Origin: an uncultured Bacteroidia bacterium
Lineage (GTDB): Bacteria > Bacteroidota > Bacteroidia > Bacteroidales > UBA932
Assembly (NCBI GenBank): GCA_902780455.1
Contig: CACZFO010000004.1
Coordinates: 1-64,000 of the forward strand
DNA: 64,000 nt
Direction of reading: 5' to 3'
Shown one piece after another: positions 25,655-34,880 of the stretch (position 1 is the first letter of the stretch; each line of letters begins with the position of its first letter). A model generated the notes under the pieces. The model saw only the letters and a program-made list of their open reading frames with translations. It had not been told where the DNA came from and ran no database searches. Both the position numbers and the translations under genes were made by a program.

Positions 25655-26928
25655 CACCATTCCTTCTATATATCGCGCGAGCCGGGCTATATCTTAGCCT
25701 GTTCTACGCCTTTTACCTGCTGGCAATGCGCCGGACCACGTTCTTCAGGCTGAACCGCGGGCTGCTGCTCTCATTAAGCTATCTCTGCCTTCTGCTGCCG
25801 CTTATAAAGGTCAGGACAGTATCGGCTTTTGTCGGCGGTGCCACGGAACTGACTATGGTGAAAGTGGGAACGGAACCGGAGGCAACCCAGGCGCCTTTCC
25901 CTTGGAATGAGGTCCTCTTGGCAGTATTTGCCATCGGAGCGGCCGTCACTCTTTCCATCTATCTGATATCGGCCTTGAAGATGCGCCAGATAATCAGAAA
26001 AGGGAAATCCGCTAAACGGGAAGACTGCAGCCTGATAGTCCTGGAAGAGGATGTACCGTCCTTTAGCTGGGGACGAAAGGTTGTCATAAGCCGGAAAGAC
26101 CTGCAAGAAAACCCTGCAATCTTCACCCATGAGCTAATGCACGTGCTGTGCAGGCATTCTCTTGATCTGCTCCTCTTCCTGCCCCTCCAGATTATCTTCT
26201 GGTGGAATCCGCTGGTTTGGATAATCAACGAAGAACTCCGCCTGGTCCACGAATACGAGGCCGACGAGGGTGTTATAAAAAAAGGCATCGATGCAACTCA
26301 ATATCAACTACTTCTTGTGCGAAAAGCCGTGGGGGAACATCGTTTCTCCCTGGCCAGCGGCTTCCAGCACACCAAACTCAAAAACCGAATTGAAATGATG
26401 CTCAAACATTCTTCTTCTACCTGGATGCGCTGGTCGTATCTTGTACTTATCCCTGTACTGGCTGCCTTCATGTTCGCCTGCAACCCTTCCAAGAACACTG
26501 CCGAGCCAGCCCCGGCTGACGGAACTGAACCACAGGCACAAGGGACATTTGAACCTCAGGCTCAAGGAAACTTTGAAGCCCAGGCTTCAGAAGCTCCAGA
26601 ACAAGATGCTCTTCCGTTTAACACCATCGAGATCAAGCCTTCATTTAACGGAGGTGATGACAGCGAGTTTGCAAAATGGTTCTACGGCCAGATCAAATAT
26701 CCGGAGCAGGCCCTCAAAGACAAAGTTCAGGGACGGGTTCTGGTAGAGTTTACCATAGGAACTGATGGTACTGTCCGCGATGTGAAACTTCAGAAGGGAG
26801 TGCGTGATGACCTGGATGCAGAAGTCCTGAGAGTGGTTGAATCCTCTCCGAAATGGAAGCCGGGCTCTCAAGACGGAAAAGCCGTTCCTGTCACTTACTC
26901 CTTCCCGGTAGTCTTCAAGCTTCAATAA
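25651..26928 (+). CDS. BlaR1-like M56 membrane protease with TonB C-terminal domain
   Basis: 425 residues. Several N-terminal membrane helices surround an M56 zinc protease core with HELMH at 160-164 and a downstream HEYEADE. After a further membrane helix (LVLIPVLAAFMFACN) and an Ala/Glu/Gln-rich linker comes a TonB C-terminal domain (IKYPEQALKDKVQGRVLVEF; VESSPKWKPGSQDGKAVPV). In Bacteroidota this fusion replaces the penicillin-binding sensor of BlaR1, so the signal is probably not a beta-lactam. It should cleave the BlaI partner upon a periplasmic cue. Confidence 0.9.
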   Translation: MTPFLLYIARAGLYLSLFYAFYLLAMRRTTFFRLNRGLLLSLSYLCLLLPLIKVRTVSAFVGGATELTMVKVGTEPEATQAPFPWNEVLLAVFAIGAAVTLSIYLISALKMRQIIRKGKSAKREDCSLIVLEEDVPSFSWGRKVVISRKDLQENPAIFTHELMHVLCRHSLDLLLFLPLQIIFWWNPLVWIINEELRLVHEYEADEGVIKKGIDATQYQLLLVRKAVGEHRFSLASGFQHTKLKNRIEMMLKHSSSTWMRWSYLVLIPVLAAFMFACNPSKNTAEPAPADGTEPQAQGTFEPQAQGNFEAQASEAPEQDALPFNTIEIKPSFNGGDDSEFAKWFYGQIKYPEQALKDKVQGRVLVEFTIGTDGTVRDVKLQKGVRDDLDAEVLRVVESSPKWKPGSQDGKAVPVTYSFPVVFKLQ

Positions 26929-28106
26929 TGAGAAAATACCTTTTTATCGCAATATGGATGATGGCCTGCGTTCCGCTGTGGGCGCAGACCTCCCATCGCG
27001 ATTCCCTTCTGGCCGAAGCCCGGTACCTGAAGAGCATATACCGCACGGACGACGCCATTGAAAAACTGTCTGGCCTGGTGCAGCCGGAGGCTATGGACGA
27101 GGTTGTGCTGGCCGAACTGGCCGACTGCCATTTCCAGAGCGGGGACTTTGAAAATGCGTCAGGGACATATTTCCTGCTTTCGTCTCTTAAGCCGGACAAT
27201 ATCCTCTACAAGGTCAGGCTGATGCAAACCTTCTACCGGCTGAAGGCCTATCCACAGAGCATCCAGGCCGGAAAGGCTGTGCTGCAGCTGGATTCAATTC
27301 CCGCCGTGGTCAGCTATATCGGTGACGGCTACCGTCAGATAAAGCAGACAGATTCAGCCCTATGGTACTACCGCAGGGCCTTGGCTATGAAACCTATGAA
27401 CGAGACTGTCCTGTCCAAGGCGATGGGCCTTCTTCTGGACGTCAAGGATTATGACGGGGTAATAGCCATCAGCGAACCTTTCCTTGCGGAAAATCCCGAC
27501 AATCCAACCATTGCGTCCCTTCAAGGTGTAGCCCATTACAGGAAAGGAGATTATGATGCCGCAATCAGTGTTTTCCAGAGACAGGAGGATCTGGGAAACG
27601 ACTCTTACCCCATCCACTTCTTCCTGGGGCAGAGCTATTGGCACACCCAGGCCAAGTATCGGGCCGAGCAGGAGCTACACGCAGCCTGGCAGATCGATTC
27701 CAGCGACGTGAACCTTGCTTATACGATAGCCTCGGTCAAATCAGAATTCCTGTATCCATTCGAGGAAGTCGTGAAGCCTTGGCTGGACAAGGTAATGGAT
27801 ATGCTTCAGCCGGACCCGGCCATGATGTCCCGCATGCATCAGCTCTACGGGCTGGGATATTACCGTAAACAGAACTCCTGGGACAAGGCTATCGAGCATT
27901 ACAAGGAAGTCTACCGGTATAATCCGAAGTATTTACCAGCCCTGTCTACCATTGCCTATTGCTATCAGGTAAAGAAAGACTACAGACAGGCAATCGAATG
28001 GTATGAAAAGTACCTGAAGCTTGTCCGCCCCGGAACCAAAGGCTATGAATTCGCCAAGGAGAACCTGGATTACATCAAAGGCGAATTGTTCATGGAAGAA
28101 AGGTGA
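26928..28106 (+). CDS. Periplasmic TPR protein of the BlaI/M56 operon
   Basis: 392 residues from the ATG at 26928, which overlaps the previous stop by one base (TAATG). A signal peptide (IAIWMMACVPLWAQ) is followed by about eight tetratricopeptide repeats, for example SALWYYRRALAMKPMNETVL, GVAHYRKGDYDAAISVFQRQ and AIEWYEKYLKLV. It is a likely protein-protein scaffold in the periplasm and, by translational coupling, a partner or target of the M56-TonB protein. It has no catalytic motif. Confidence 0.85.
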   Translation: MRKYLFIAIWMMACVPLWAQTSHRDSLLAEARYLKSIYRTDDAIEKLSGLVQPEAMDEVVLAELADCHFQSGDFENASGTYFLLSSLKPDNILYKVRLMQTFYRLKAYPQSIQAGKAVLQLDSIPAVVSYIGDGYRQIKQTDSALWYYRRALAMKPMNETVLSKAMGLLLDVKDYDGVIAISEPFLAENPDNPTIASLQGVAHYRKGDYDAAISVFQRQEDLGNDSYPIHFFLGQSYWHTQAKYRAEQELHAAWQIDSSDVNLAYTIASVKSEFLYPFEEVVKPWLDKVMDMLQPDPAMMSRMHQLYGLGYYRKQNSWDKAIEHYKEVYRYNPKYLPALSTIAYCYQVKKDYRQAIEWYEKYLKLVRPGTKGYEFAKENLDYIKGELFMEER

Positions 28107-28113
28107 GCCATAG

Positions 28114-28143
28114 TTTGAAATAAAGAAAACTTTTATATCTTTG
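28114..28143 (+). promoter_or_regulatory. Promoter of rpsO
   Basis: TTTG at 28114-28117, an 18-base spacer, TATCTTTG at 28136-28143: a full consensus match. Confidence 0.75.
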
Positions 28144-28149
28144 CAGCCC

Positions 28150-28176
28150 CGATGGCAGGATTACGGTCCTGTATCG
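28150..28176 (+). promoter_or_regulatory. Hairpin in the rpsO leader (candidate S15 autoregulatory site)
   Basis: CGAT/ATCG closes an internal loop around CAGGA-TTACGG-TCCTG, at the very start of the predicted mRNA. rpsO leaders in several bacterial groups bind S15 to repress their own translation. Whether this one does is inference from position and structure. Confidence 0.3.
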
Positions 28177-28216
28177 CTGAGCAAAACAATTATTAACCAA
28201 CAAAATCTTAAGCACA

Positions 28217-28492
28217 ATGGCTGAGTATTTGAATTCAGACAAGAAGCAAGAGATATTTGGCAAGTACGGAAAGTCTAATAAAGACACTGGTTCTGCTGAA
28301 AGTCAGATTGCTTTATTTTCCTACCGTATCGCTCACCTTACCGAGCATATGAAGCAGAATAAGAAGGACCACGCAACACAGCGCGCACTTCTGATGCTCG
28401 TAGGTAAGAGACGCCGCTTCCTCGATTATCTCAAGGAAGTTGACATCGAGAGATACAGGAACATCGTTAAGGAACTCAATCTCCGTAAGTAA
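28217..28492 (+). CDS. rpsO: 30S ribosomal protein S15
   Basis: 91 residues, close to the usual 89. S15 binds the central domain of 16S rRNA early in 30S assembly. Signature segments are DTGSAESQIALFSYRI, HLTEHMKQNKKDHATQR and LVGKRRRFLDYLKEVD. It is monocistronic between a consensus promoter and a bidirectional terminator, with a 5' leader of about 65 bases carrying a compact hairpin. Confidence 0.97.
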   Translation: MAEYLNSDKKQEIFGKYGKSNKDTGSAESQIALFSYRIAHLTEHMKQNKKDHATQRALLMLVGKRRRFLDYLKEVDIERYRNIVKELNLRK

Positions 28493-28514
28493 TTACAGAG
28501 GGTTTCTTCAAAAT

Positions 28515-28546
28515 AAAAGGCTGTCCAAACGGGCAGCCTTTTTATT
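28515..28546. terminator. Bidirectional terminator between rpsO and pnuC
   Basis: AAAAGGCTG and CAGCCTTTTT with a 10-base loop. T-runs occur on both strands, serving rpsO (plus) and pnuC (minus). Confidence 0.85.
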
Positions 28547-28561
28547 TCGTGCATATGCAGG

Positions 28562-29416
28562 TTACGCTTTTTCACCGGACGGCTGAGACACCGGGCGGCT
28601 GAGCTTGAGCCAAATCCTAAGACCGTTGATGGAGTTGAGCAGATAGAACGAGTACTTGATAACCATCACTATGGTGTAGCTGTCGCTTTCCGCGCTCATC
28701 AGGCGGTTGGTCCAGAGCAGGATGGAGAAGATGTTCACCAGGTTCCAAAGGTACCACTGGTCCATGTAGGCCCATGACATCAGGATCTGGCCTATAAGGT
28801 TCAGCACCAATACAAACGCATCAAGGAAAAGCTTGGCCTTGTCTATCTCCGCGATCTTTCCAGCCTCAAGAAGTTTGAGGTCCACCCAGTACAGGATGCC
28901 GTAGCAAAGGGCTGTACCTACTATTATCGCGATTCCTACATATATCCACTGCCTGCCGGTAAGCCTGCGGGCCTTGACCTTTGAAACCTCGGTCTTGACT
29001 TTCACAGATTCGGCTCCATCTTCCGCTGATTCGCTTTTCACGATCTTTCGGCCGGCTCCCCTCTTTCTCCACTGCCAGTAACCTATGAACTGCATCGGGA
29101 GGAAATAGAAAGCATGCTGGGCAAACTGGCCCATGTTGCCGCTGTCGTAGTTGGCATAGGCACCTATGCTCACGTCCAGCACCCCGAAAAGGAATGTCCA
29201 GATGTTTCCGTTGGCGCTCAGGACCGTGTTCACCACTCCCATTATGGCACCTATGGTAACAACTATCTGTTTTACGGTTATGGCATCCTGTGTCCTTATC
29301 TTGAGTACGTTCACCACAACCACGGCGGTAATCATGCCCACAAGGATGAACATGTTGAACCAGAAGTTGAATTTCTTGTCGTTGAAACGAGTGGCGGTTT
29401 CCTTAATGTCTGTCAT
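28562..29416 (-). CDS. pnuC: PnuC-type nicotinamide riboside transporter
   Basis: 284 residues from MTDIKET. The upstream Met at 29464 falls inside the pnp terminator hairpin and is not usable. Seven or so membrane helices carry the family marks NGNIWTFLFGVLDVSIGAYANY, QFIGYWQWRKRG and WAYMDQWYLWNLVNIFSI. PnuC carries nicotinamide riboside across the inner membrane for NAD synthesis; some members take thiamine or other vitamins instead. A charged 30-residue loop (about 140-170; SESAEDGAESVKVKTEV) is longer than usual. No riboswitch is seen upstream. Confidence 0.85.
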   Translation of the reverse strand: MTDIKETATRFNDKKFNFWFNMFILVGMITAVVVVNVLKIRTQDAITVKQIVVTIGAIMGVVNTVLSANGNIWTFLFGVLDVSIGAYANYDSGNMGQFAQHAFYFLPMQFIGYWQWRKRGAGRKIVKSESAEDGAESVKVKTEVSKVKARRLTGRQWIYVGIAIIVGTALCYGILYWVDLKLLEAGKIAEIDKAKLFLDAFVLVLNLIGQILMSWAYMDQWYLWNLVNIFSILLWTNRLMSAESDSYTIVMVIKYSFYLLNSINGLRIWLKLSRPVSQPSGEKA

Positions 29417-29446
29417 GCTGCTGAAGCTGGATTGATAATAAATAGA

Positions 29447-29469
29447 GGGGTATACTGTCCGCATACCCC
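29447..29469 (-). terminator. Terminator of pnp
   Basis: GGGGTAT and ATACCCC with a 9-base loop, 52 bases past the pnp stop. On the minus strand it is followed by TCTATTTATT. Confidence 0.65.
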
Positions 29470-29521
29470 TTTATTTGTTAAAATGTTGTCATTCAACCTT
29501 TTTTCTTGAACGGTCAAGGTT

Positions 29522-31816
29522 TTATTCTCCGCCGTTTTCTGAATGACCGTTACCGTGGCCTTCGCCCCTTTCCTGATGAGGACGGTTAGGACGGTTAGGA
29601 CGGTCTCCGCGGTTGTTGCGGTTTCCGTTAGGACGGTTGCCGCCCGGGCGGTCTGAGGTTGGACGAGGACGTCTTACTGGCTCCACATAGCCTTCCGGCT
29701 TTGGCTGGAGGGCCTTCATTGAAAGACGCATCTTGCCGGTCTTCTCGTCTATCTCGAGGAGCTTGACATCTACCTCGTCGCCGAGCTTTACAACATCCTC
29801 AACCTTCTCGGTCTTCTTCCAAGCCATTTCTGAGATGTGAAGCAAGCCTTCCTTTCCAGGGAGAATCTCTACGAAAGCACCAAAGTCCTGGATTGAGACA
29901 ACCTTTCCGTGATAAACCTGGCCGACCTCAGGAACAGTGGTTATGCCCTTGATCCAATTCAGGGCCTTGTCCATTGCTTCCTTGTCTGTGCCGAAGATGT
30001 CTACTGCACCGATGCTGGTTCCGTCGTCCTGCTTCTCTTCTGTGATAGTAACGGTTGTGCCAGTCTCCTTCTGGATCTTCTGGATGACTTCTCCGCCCTT
30101 TCCGATAACGGCTCCGATGAACTCGCCAGGTATCCTGATCTGGACGATACGAGGAGCATAAGGCTTGAGCTCCGGACGCGGTGCGTCAATGGTCTTCATC
30201 ATCTCGCCCATGATGTGCTGACGGGCCTGGTTAGCCTGTGCAAGTGCCTTTGCCATGATTTCTTCTGAAAGGCCGTCGCACTTGATGTCCATCTGGGTGG
30301 CGGTGATGCCGTCCTTGGTTCCGGCAACTTTGAAGTCCATGTCGCCAAGGTGGTCCTCATCGCCGAGGATGTCTGAAAGAATGGCAAACTTGCCGTCCTG
30401 CTCAATCAGACCCATTGCAACTCCGGCAACAGGCTTCTTTATCTGGATACCTGCATCCATGAGTGCAAGGCAGCCTGCACATACGCTGGCCATTGAAGAA
30501 GAGCCGTTGCTCTCAAGGATGTCTGAGACAACCCTTATTGCATACGGATTGTCCTCCCCGGTAGGAATCATCGGCTTGAGGGCTCTCATGGCAAGGTTTC
30601 CGTGGCCGATCTCTCTTCTTGAAGTTGATCTGGCGGCCCTGGCCTCACCGGTTGCAAAAGGAGGGAAGTTGTAATGGAGTACAAATGGCTCGGTACGCTC
30701 TATGAGCACCTCGTCCATCTCCTTCATGTCCATCTTGGTTCCCAGCGTAACGGTTGCAAGGCTCTGGGTCTCGCCACGAGTGAATATCGCACTTCCGTGA
30801 GCGCAAGGCAGATAGTCAACCTCGCACCAGATAGGGCGTACGTCAGTAGTAGCACGTCCGTCAAGACGCCGTCCTTCATTGAGGATGAGGTCACGCATAG
30901 CCTTCTTCTCAACTGCAGCATAGTAACGGTTTACCATTGCTGTCTTCTCCTCCCTTTCTTCCTCAGGGATGGTCTGCATGAACTCTTCCTTCAGGGCGTC
31001 AAAGGCCTCTGTACGCTCCTGCTTAGGAAGAGCGCTCTTGGCTATCTGATAGCAGCGGTCATAGCAGAACTTTGAACATGCCTCGCGGATGGCCTCATCG
31101 TTGACCTCGTGGCAGTAGGTTCTCTTCTCCCTCTTGCCTACGGCATCTGTAAGTTCCTCAAGGACTGCACAGTGCTTCTTTATCTCCTGATGGGCAAACA
31201 TGATGGCTCCGAGCATTACATCCTCGGAAACTTCCTTCATCTCACCCTCAACCATCATTATGTTCTTTGCAGTAGCACCTACCATCAGTTCAAGGTCTGC
31301 TCTCTCAAGATCCTTGAAGCCAGGGTTGATGCAATACTGTCCGTCTATCCTGGCTACGCGAACCTCGGATATAGGACCGTTGAAAGGTATATCGGAAACA
31401 GCCAGTGCAGATGCTGCTGCAAGACCTGCAAGAGCATCCGGCTGGGTGTCTTTGTCTGCTGAAATAAGATTTACCGTAACAAAAACCGCAGCATGGAAAT
31501 CATCTGGGAACAAAGGCCTGAGTGCGCGGTCTATGAGTCTGGCTATCAGAATCTCATAGTCACTTGCCTTTCCTTCTCTTTTCATGAATCCGCCAGGAAA
31601 TCTTCCGGCAGAGTAGAACTTCTCCTTGTAATCTACCTGGAGAGGGAGGAAATCAACATCCTCTTCTGCTTCTTTGGCACATGTAACGGTGGCAAGAAGC
31701 ATGGTGCCACCCATCTTAACTACGGCCGAGCCATCTGCCTGCTTGGCCAGCTTTCCAGTCTCAATTTCAATAGTACGTCCGTCTGCGAGCTGGATTGTTT
31801 TCTTGATAATATTCAT
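29522..31816 (-). CDS. pnp: Polynucleotide phosphorylase
   Basis: 764 residues. A phosphorolytic 3'-5' exoribonuclease of mRNA turnover. It has two RNase PH-like domains (FRVP-type RNase PH cores: [20 protein letters not shown] and [20 protein letters not shown]), a KH domain ([17 protein letters not shown]) and an S1 domain ([20 protein letters not shown]). The tail is a low-complexity Arg/Asn/Pro stretch ([17 protein letters not shown]) encoded by short GGACGGTTA-type repeats, a common but variable tail in Bacteroidota. It lies 20 bases after glyA. Confidence 0.97.
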   Translation of the reverse strand: MNIIKKTIQLADGRTIEIETGKLAKQADGSAVVKMGGTMLLATVTCAKEAEEDVDFLPLQVDYKEKFYSAGRFPGGFMKREGKASDYEILIARLIDRALRPLFPDDFHAAVFVTVNLISADKDTQPDALAGLAAASALAVSDIPFNGPISEVRVARIDGQYCINPGFKDLERADLELMVGATAKNIMMVEGEMKEVSEDVMLGAIMFAHQEIKKHCAVLEELTDAVGKREKRTYCHEVNDEAIREACSKFCYDRCYQIAKSALPKQERTEAFDALKEEFMQTIPEEEREEKTAMVNRYYAAVEKKAMRDLILNEGRRLDGRATTDVRPIWCEVDYLPCAHGSAIFTRGETQSLATVTLGTKMDMKEMDEVLIERTEPFVLHYNFPPFATGEARAARSTSRREIGHGNLAMRALKPMIPTGEDNPYAIRVVSDILESNGSSSMASVCAGCLALMDAGIQIKKPVAGVAMGLIEQDGKFAILSDILGDEDHLGDMDFKVAGTKDGITATQMDIKCDGLSEEIMAKALAQANQARQHIMGEMMKTIDAPRPELKPYAPRIVQIRIPGEFIGAVIGKGGEVIQKIQKETGTTVTITEEKQDDGTSIGAVDIFGTDKEAMDKALNWIKGITTVPEVGQVYHGKVVSIQDFGAFVEILPGKEGLLHISEMAWKKTEKVEDVVKLGDEVDVKLLEIDEKTGKMRLSMKALQPKPEGYVEPVRRPRPTSDRPGGNRPNGNRNNRGDRPNRPNRPHQERGEGHGNGHSENGGE

Positions 31817-31836
31817 AATGTCGTCTAAATGTTCTT

Positions 31837-33117
31837 CTACCAGATGTTCAGAGGACGGCCAACCATGAGCTGTTCAACCTGGTGGCGAACGTCTTCGAGA
31901 ACTTTTTCATCGGTGAGGTTGTTGAGAACCTTGTCAATCAGGTCTACAACATGTTTGATATCGTTCTCCTTGAGGCCTCTGGTTGTAACGGCAGGAGTTC
32001 CCACCCTGATACCTGAAGTCTGGAAAGGAGAGCGTGTGTCAAACGGAACCATGTTCTTGTTTACGGTGATGTCGGCCTGAACCAGGGTGTTCTCAACTAC
32101 CTTTCCGGTAAGATCCGGGAACTTGGTCCTAAGGTCTATGAGCATCATATGGTTGTCTGTACCGCCGCTTACTACCTTGTATCCTCTTGCCATGAATTCC
32201 TCAGCCATCACAACTGCATTCTTGTGAACCTGCTCTACGTAGGTCTTGAACTCAGGCTGCAGGGCCTCAAAGAATGCAACTGCCTTTGCAGCAATGCAGT
32301 GCTCCAGAGGTCCGCCCTGGATTCCAGGGAATACTGATGAATTGAGGATGGCGCTCATCTTCTTGATCTCTCCCTTAGGGGTCTTGAGTCCCCAAGGATT
32401 CTCAAAATCCTTACCCACCAGGATGATACCTCCGCGAGGTCCCCTCAGGGTCTTGTGGGTTGTAGAGGTAACTATATGAGCATATTTAACAGGGTTCTTC
32501 AGCAGGCCCTTTGCAATGAGTCCTGCAGGATGGGCCATGTCTACCCAAAGGATGGCTCCTACCTTGTCTGCGATAGCTCTCATCCTCTCCCAGTCCCACT
32601 CTCTTGAATAAGCGCTGGCGCCGCCGATTATCAGTTTAGGCTTGTGCTCCAGGGCCTTCTTCTCCATATCGTCATAGTCAATCAGTCCGGTCTCCTTGTC
32701 AAGTCCGTAAGCAACTGCATGGTACAGCTTGCCTGATACGTTCACAGGGGAACCGTGGGTAAGGTGTCCGCCCATGTCAAGGTTCAGACCCATGAAAGTG
32801 TCACCGGGGTTGATGCAGGCCATCATTACGGCCATGTTTGCCTGAGCGCCTGAGTGAGGCTGCACGTTTGCATACTCAGCGTCAAAAAGCTTGCAGATAC
32901 GGTCAATGGCTACCTGCTCAATCTTGTCTACTTCCTGACATCCGCCGTAATATCTGTGGCCAGGATATCCCTCGGCATACTTGTTAGTACATACGCTACC
33001 AAGGGCAGCAAGCACCTGGTCGCTTACAAAGTTTTCAGAAGCAATCAGTTCTACGCCTCTGGACTGACGATTTTCCTCTCTTTTGATGAGTTCGGATATT
33101 TCGAGATCTTGTTTCAT
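31837..33117 (-). CDS. glyA: Serine hydroxymethyltransferase
   Basis: 426 residues. A PLP enzyme converting serine and tetrahydrofolate to glycine and 5,10-methylene-THF in the cytoplasm. Seen: [21 protein letters not shown] near the start, [12 protein letters not shown], the PLP lysine motif [14 protein letters not shown], and [12 protein letters not shown] near the end. It is 20 bases upstream of pnp in the same direction, so the two are probably co-transcribed from the promoter at 33164. Confidence 0.97.
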   Translation of the reverse strand: MKQDLEISELIKREENRQSRGVELIASENFVSDQVLAALGSVCTNKYAEGYPGHRYYGGCQEVDKIEQVAIDRICKLFDAEYANVQPHSGAQANMAVMMACINPGDTFMGLNLDMGGHLTHGSPVNVSGKLYHAVAYGLDKETGLIDYDDMEKKALEHKPKLIIGGASAYSREWDWERMRAIADKVGAILWVDMAHPAGLIAKGLLKNPVKYAHIVTSTTHKTLRGPRGGIILVGKDFENPWGLKTPKGEIKKMSAILNSSVFPGIQGGPLEHCIAAKAVAFFEALQPEFKTYVEQVHKNAVVMAEEFMARGYKVVSGGTDNHMMLIDLRTKFPDLTGKVVENTLVQADITVNKNMVPFDTRSPFQTSGIRVGTPAVTTRGLKENDIKHVVDLIDKVLNNLTDEKVLEDVRHQVEQLMVGRPLNIW

Positions 33118-33163
33118 ATTGTTAAATCTGTATTAGTATTCAAAAAAGTCTGCGTAAGACGGG

Positions 33164-33171
33164 CAAATATA
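33164..33171 (-). promoter_or_regulatory. -7 box of glyA-pnp
   Basis: TATATTTG on the minus strand, about 50 bases before the glyA start. No convincing -33 TTTG at the right distance. Confidence 0.5.
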
Positions 33172-33216
33172 ACACTTTAATTACAAATTTCTTAATAAAC
33201 GTTCAAGTTTGTACAT

Positions 33217-33260
33217 AAAAAACTCCGATGGACTTTCAGAAAATAAAGATCCATCGGAGT
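33217..33260 (-). terminator. Terminator of the SUMF1-like gene
   Basis: ACTCCGATGGA and TCCATCGGAGT, an 11-bp perfect stem, followed on the minus strand by TTTTTT. Confidence 0.85.
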
Positions 33261-33285
33261 AAATGATGAAAAATCATGCAAGGGA

Positions 33286-34098
33286 CTAGTCAATGTGGCA
33301 TACAATCCTGAATCCACGGTAGCCTGCACGGCGCTCAGGAGAGTTGTGTCCGCGGTATGATACACGGCAGCGTGAAGCAGGGTTGTGCCAGCTTCCGCCC
33401 CTGATTACGCGCTCCTCTCCGGTTGACGGGCCTTCCGGATCAAAAGATTCGTTCCTGTTGTAGGCTCCGTACCAGTCATAGCACCACTCCCAAACGTTTC
33501 CGCTCATATCATAAATACCAAGCTCGTTAGGTTCCTTCTGGCCTACCTCGCGGGCAGAATGACGGTCATACCATGCAACCCTGTCTGCAAGATTGCTTCC
33601 TGAGAACTTGGTGCGTGACCTTGCATCGGTCTTTGAGCCGCCTCTGGCTGCATATTCCCATTCTGCTTCGGTAGGAAGAGAATACTTCTTGCCGGTCTTC
33701 TTGCTCAGTATACGGCAGAACTCCATAGCCTCCTCCCAGGTAATGTAGTACATCGGATAATCCGGTCCTACTCCGTTCAGTTTGTCAAGTGTCAGCTTGG
33801 CATCTGCCTTGCGGCTCTGGTCCATTACGCTGGTTTCCATTACAGCCTCCCACTGAGACTGGGTTATCTCAAACTGTCCGATGTAAAAACTCTTGACAGT
33901 TACGCGGTGGATCACTTCGTCCTTGTCAGCATCCTTTCCCTGCTCAGAAGTTCCGCCCATAACAAACTCTCCGCCTTCTACATAAACCATCGGAATCTCA
34001 ACTCCGAAAGCAGTTTCCTTGTAGTTGGCCCTTTCTTCCTGGCCGAATGCGTAAACAGACACAAACATAGCCAGTGCTATACCCAAAATGTGTTTCAT
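33286..34098 (-). CDS. Formylglycine-generating enzyme / SUMF1 family protein
   Basis: 270 residues from MKHILGIALAM, where a signal peptide ending VYAFGQ begins; the Met at 34125 is upstream of it. The SUMF1 fold is seen as EIPMVYVEGGEFVMGG, VKSFYIGQFEITQSQWEAVM, LPTEAEWEYAARGG, DMSGNVWEWCYDWYG, VIRGGSWHNPASRCRVSYR and GYRGFRIVC. Exported members in Bacteroidales are often not true sulfatase activators but lectin- or gliding-related (GldJ/GldK-like) scaffolds; no sulfatase lies nearby. It is monocistronic, between its own promoter and a terminator. Confidence 0.85.
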   Translation of the reverse strand: MKHILGIALAMFVSVYAFGQEERANYKETAFGVEIPMVYVEGGEFVMGGTSEQGKDADKDEVIHRVTVKSFYIGQFEITQSQWEAVMETSVMDQSRKADAKLTLDKLNGVGPDYPMYYITWEEAMEFCRILSKKTGKKYSLPTEAEWEYAARGGSKTDARSRTKFSGSNLADRVAWYDRHSAREVGQKEPNELGIYDMSGNVWEWCYDWYGAYNRNESFDPEGPSTGEERVIRGGSWHNPASRCRVSYRGHNSPERRAGYRGFRIVCHID

Positions 34099-34141
34099 AT
34101 AGATGTTGTTTTTAGTGAATTTCAAGAGTGTTAAGCAGATG

Positions 34142-34173
34142 TAAATTTACGAATCAGAGACTAAAAAAGCAAA
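34142..34173 (-). promoter_or_regulatory. Promoter of the SUMF1-like gene
   Basis: Minus strand: TTTG (34173-34170), 20-base spacer, TAAATTTA (34149-34142), one mismatch from TAnnTTTG. Confidence 0.5.
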
Positions 34174-34201
34174 TCTTTCTGCCCTAACCCCCGAAAATAC
34201 T

Positions 34202-34209
34202 TATATTTG
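34202..34209 (+). promoter_or_regulatory. -7 box of the SpoU methyltransferase gene
   Basis: TATATTTG. It sets the start codon at 34249 rather than 34207, which lies inside the box. Confidence 0.55.
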
Positions 34210-34248
34210 GACCCGCTTATCCTCAGCGATAAAATATCATTCTCCGCG

Positions 34249-34788
34249 ATGACAAACAGAAAACTACTCAACAGCGAACTCGGCCGCGACACCGTGGAAC
34301 AGTTCAAGGCCAGGCAGAAGATGCCCATAGTCATTGTGCTGGACAACGTGCGCAGCCAGTTCAACATCGGTTCGGTGTTCCGTTCCAGCGATGCCTTCAT
34401 CGCTGAGAAAATAGTCTTGTGCGGGATAAGTGCAACGCCCCCTTCCGCAGAGATCCACAAATCCGCCCTGGGTGCCGAATTCTCCATGGACTGGGAATAT
34501 TCGCAAAACACGGAGGATGCCGTAAAAGCCCTCAGGTCTGAAGGTTACAAGATCATAAGCATAGAGCAGACGGAGAACTCCGTTTCACTCCCCGACTTCA
34601 AGGCCGTGCCCGAAGAAAAGTACGCCCTCGTATTCGGGAACGAAGTCCATGGAGTCCAGCAGAGTGTCGTTGACCTGAGCGACTCCTCCATAGAAATTCC
34701 CCAGTTCGGCACCAAACATTCCCTGAATGTGTCTGTATGCATCGGAGTCGTACTGTGGGAATTCCTCAAGAAACTGGGCAAGGTCTGA
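34249..34788 (+). CDS. SpoU/TrmH family RNA 2'-O-methyltransferase
   Basis: 179 residues from MTNRKLL. The SPOUT trefoil-knot motifs are all present: motif 1 NVRSQFNIGSVFRSSDAF, motif 2 YALVFGNEVHGV, motif 3 IPQFGTKHSLNVSVCIGV. It uses S-adenosylmethionine to methylate a ribose in tRNA or rRNA; the short form without an N-terminal extension resembles TrmL/TrmH-type tRNA enzymes. The target nucleotide cannot be told. Single gene with its own promoter. Confidence 0.9.
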   Translation: MTNRKLLNSELGRDTVEQFKARQKMPIVIVLDNVRSQFNIGSVFRSSDAFIAEKIVLCGISATPPSAEIHKSALGAEFSMDWEYSQNTEDAVKALRSEGYKIISIEQTENSVSLPDFKAVPEEKYALVFGNEVHGVQQSVVDLSDSSIEIPQFGTKHSLNVSVCIGVVLWEFLKKLGKV

Positions 34789-34810
34789 ATGTGTTCCTGA
34801 AATAATTGCT

Positions 34811-34818
34811 TATATTTG
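34811..34818 (+). promoter_or_regulatory. -7 box of the zinc metallopeptidase gene
   Basis: TATATTTG, 62 bases before the start codon. Confidence 0.5.
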
Positions 34819-34880
34819 TTTTTGCCTGCAAAAGGCATATCCCTCAACCAGAATATTAACAACTAAAATACCATAGCACT

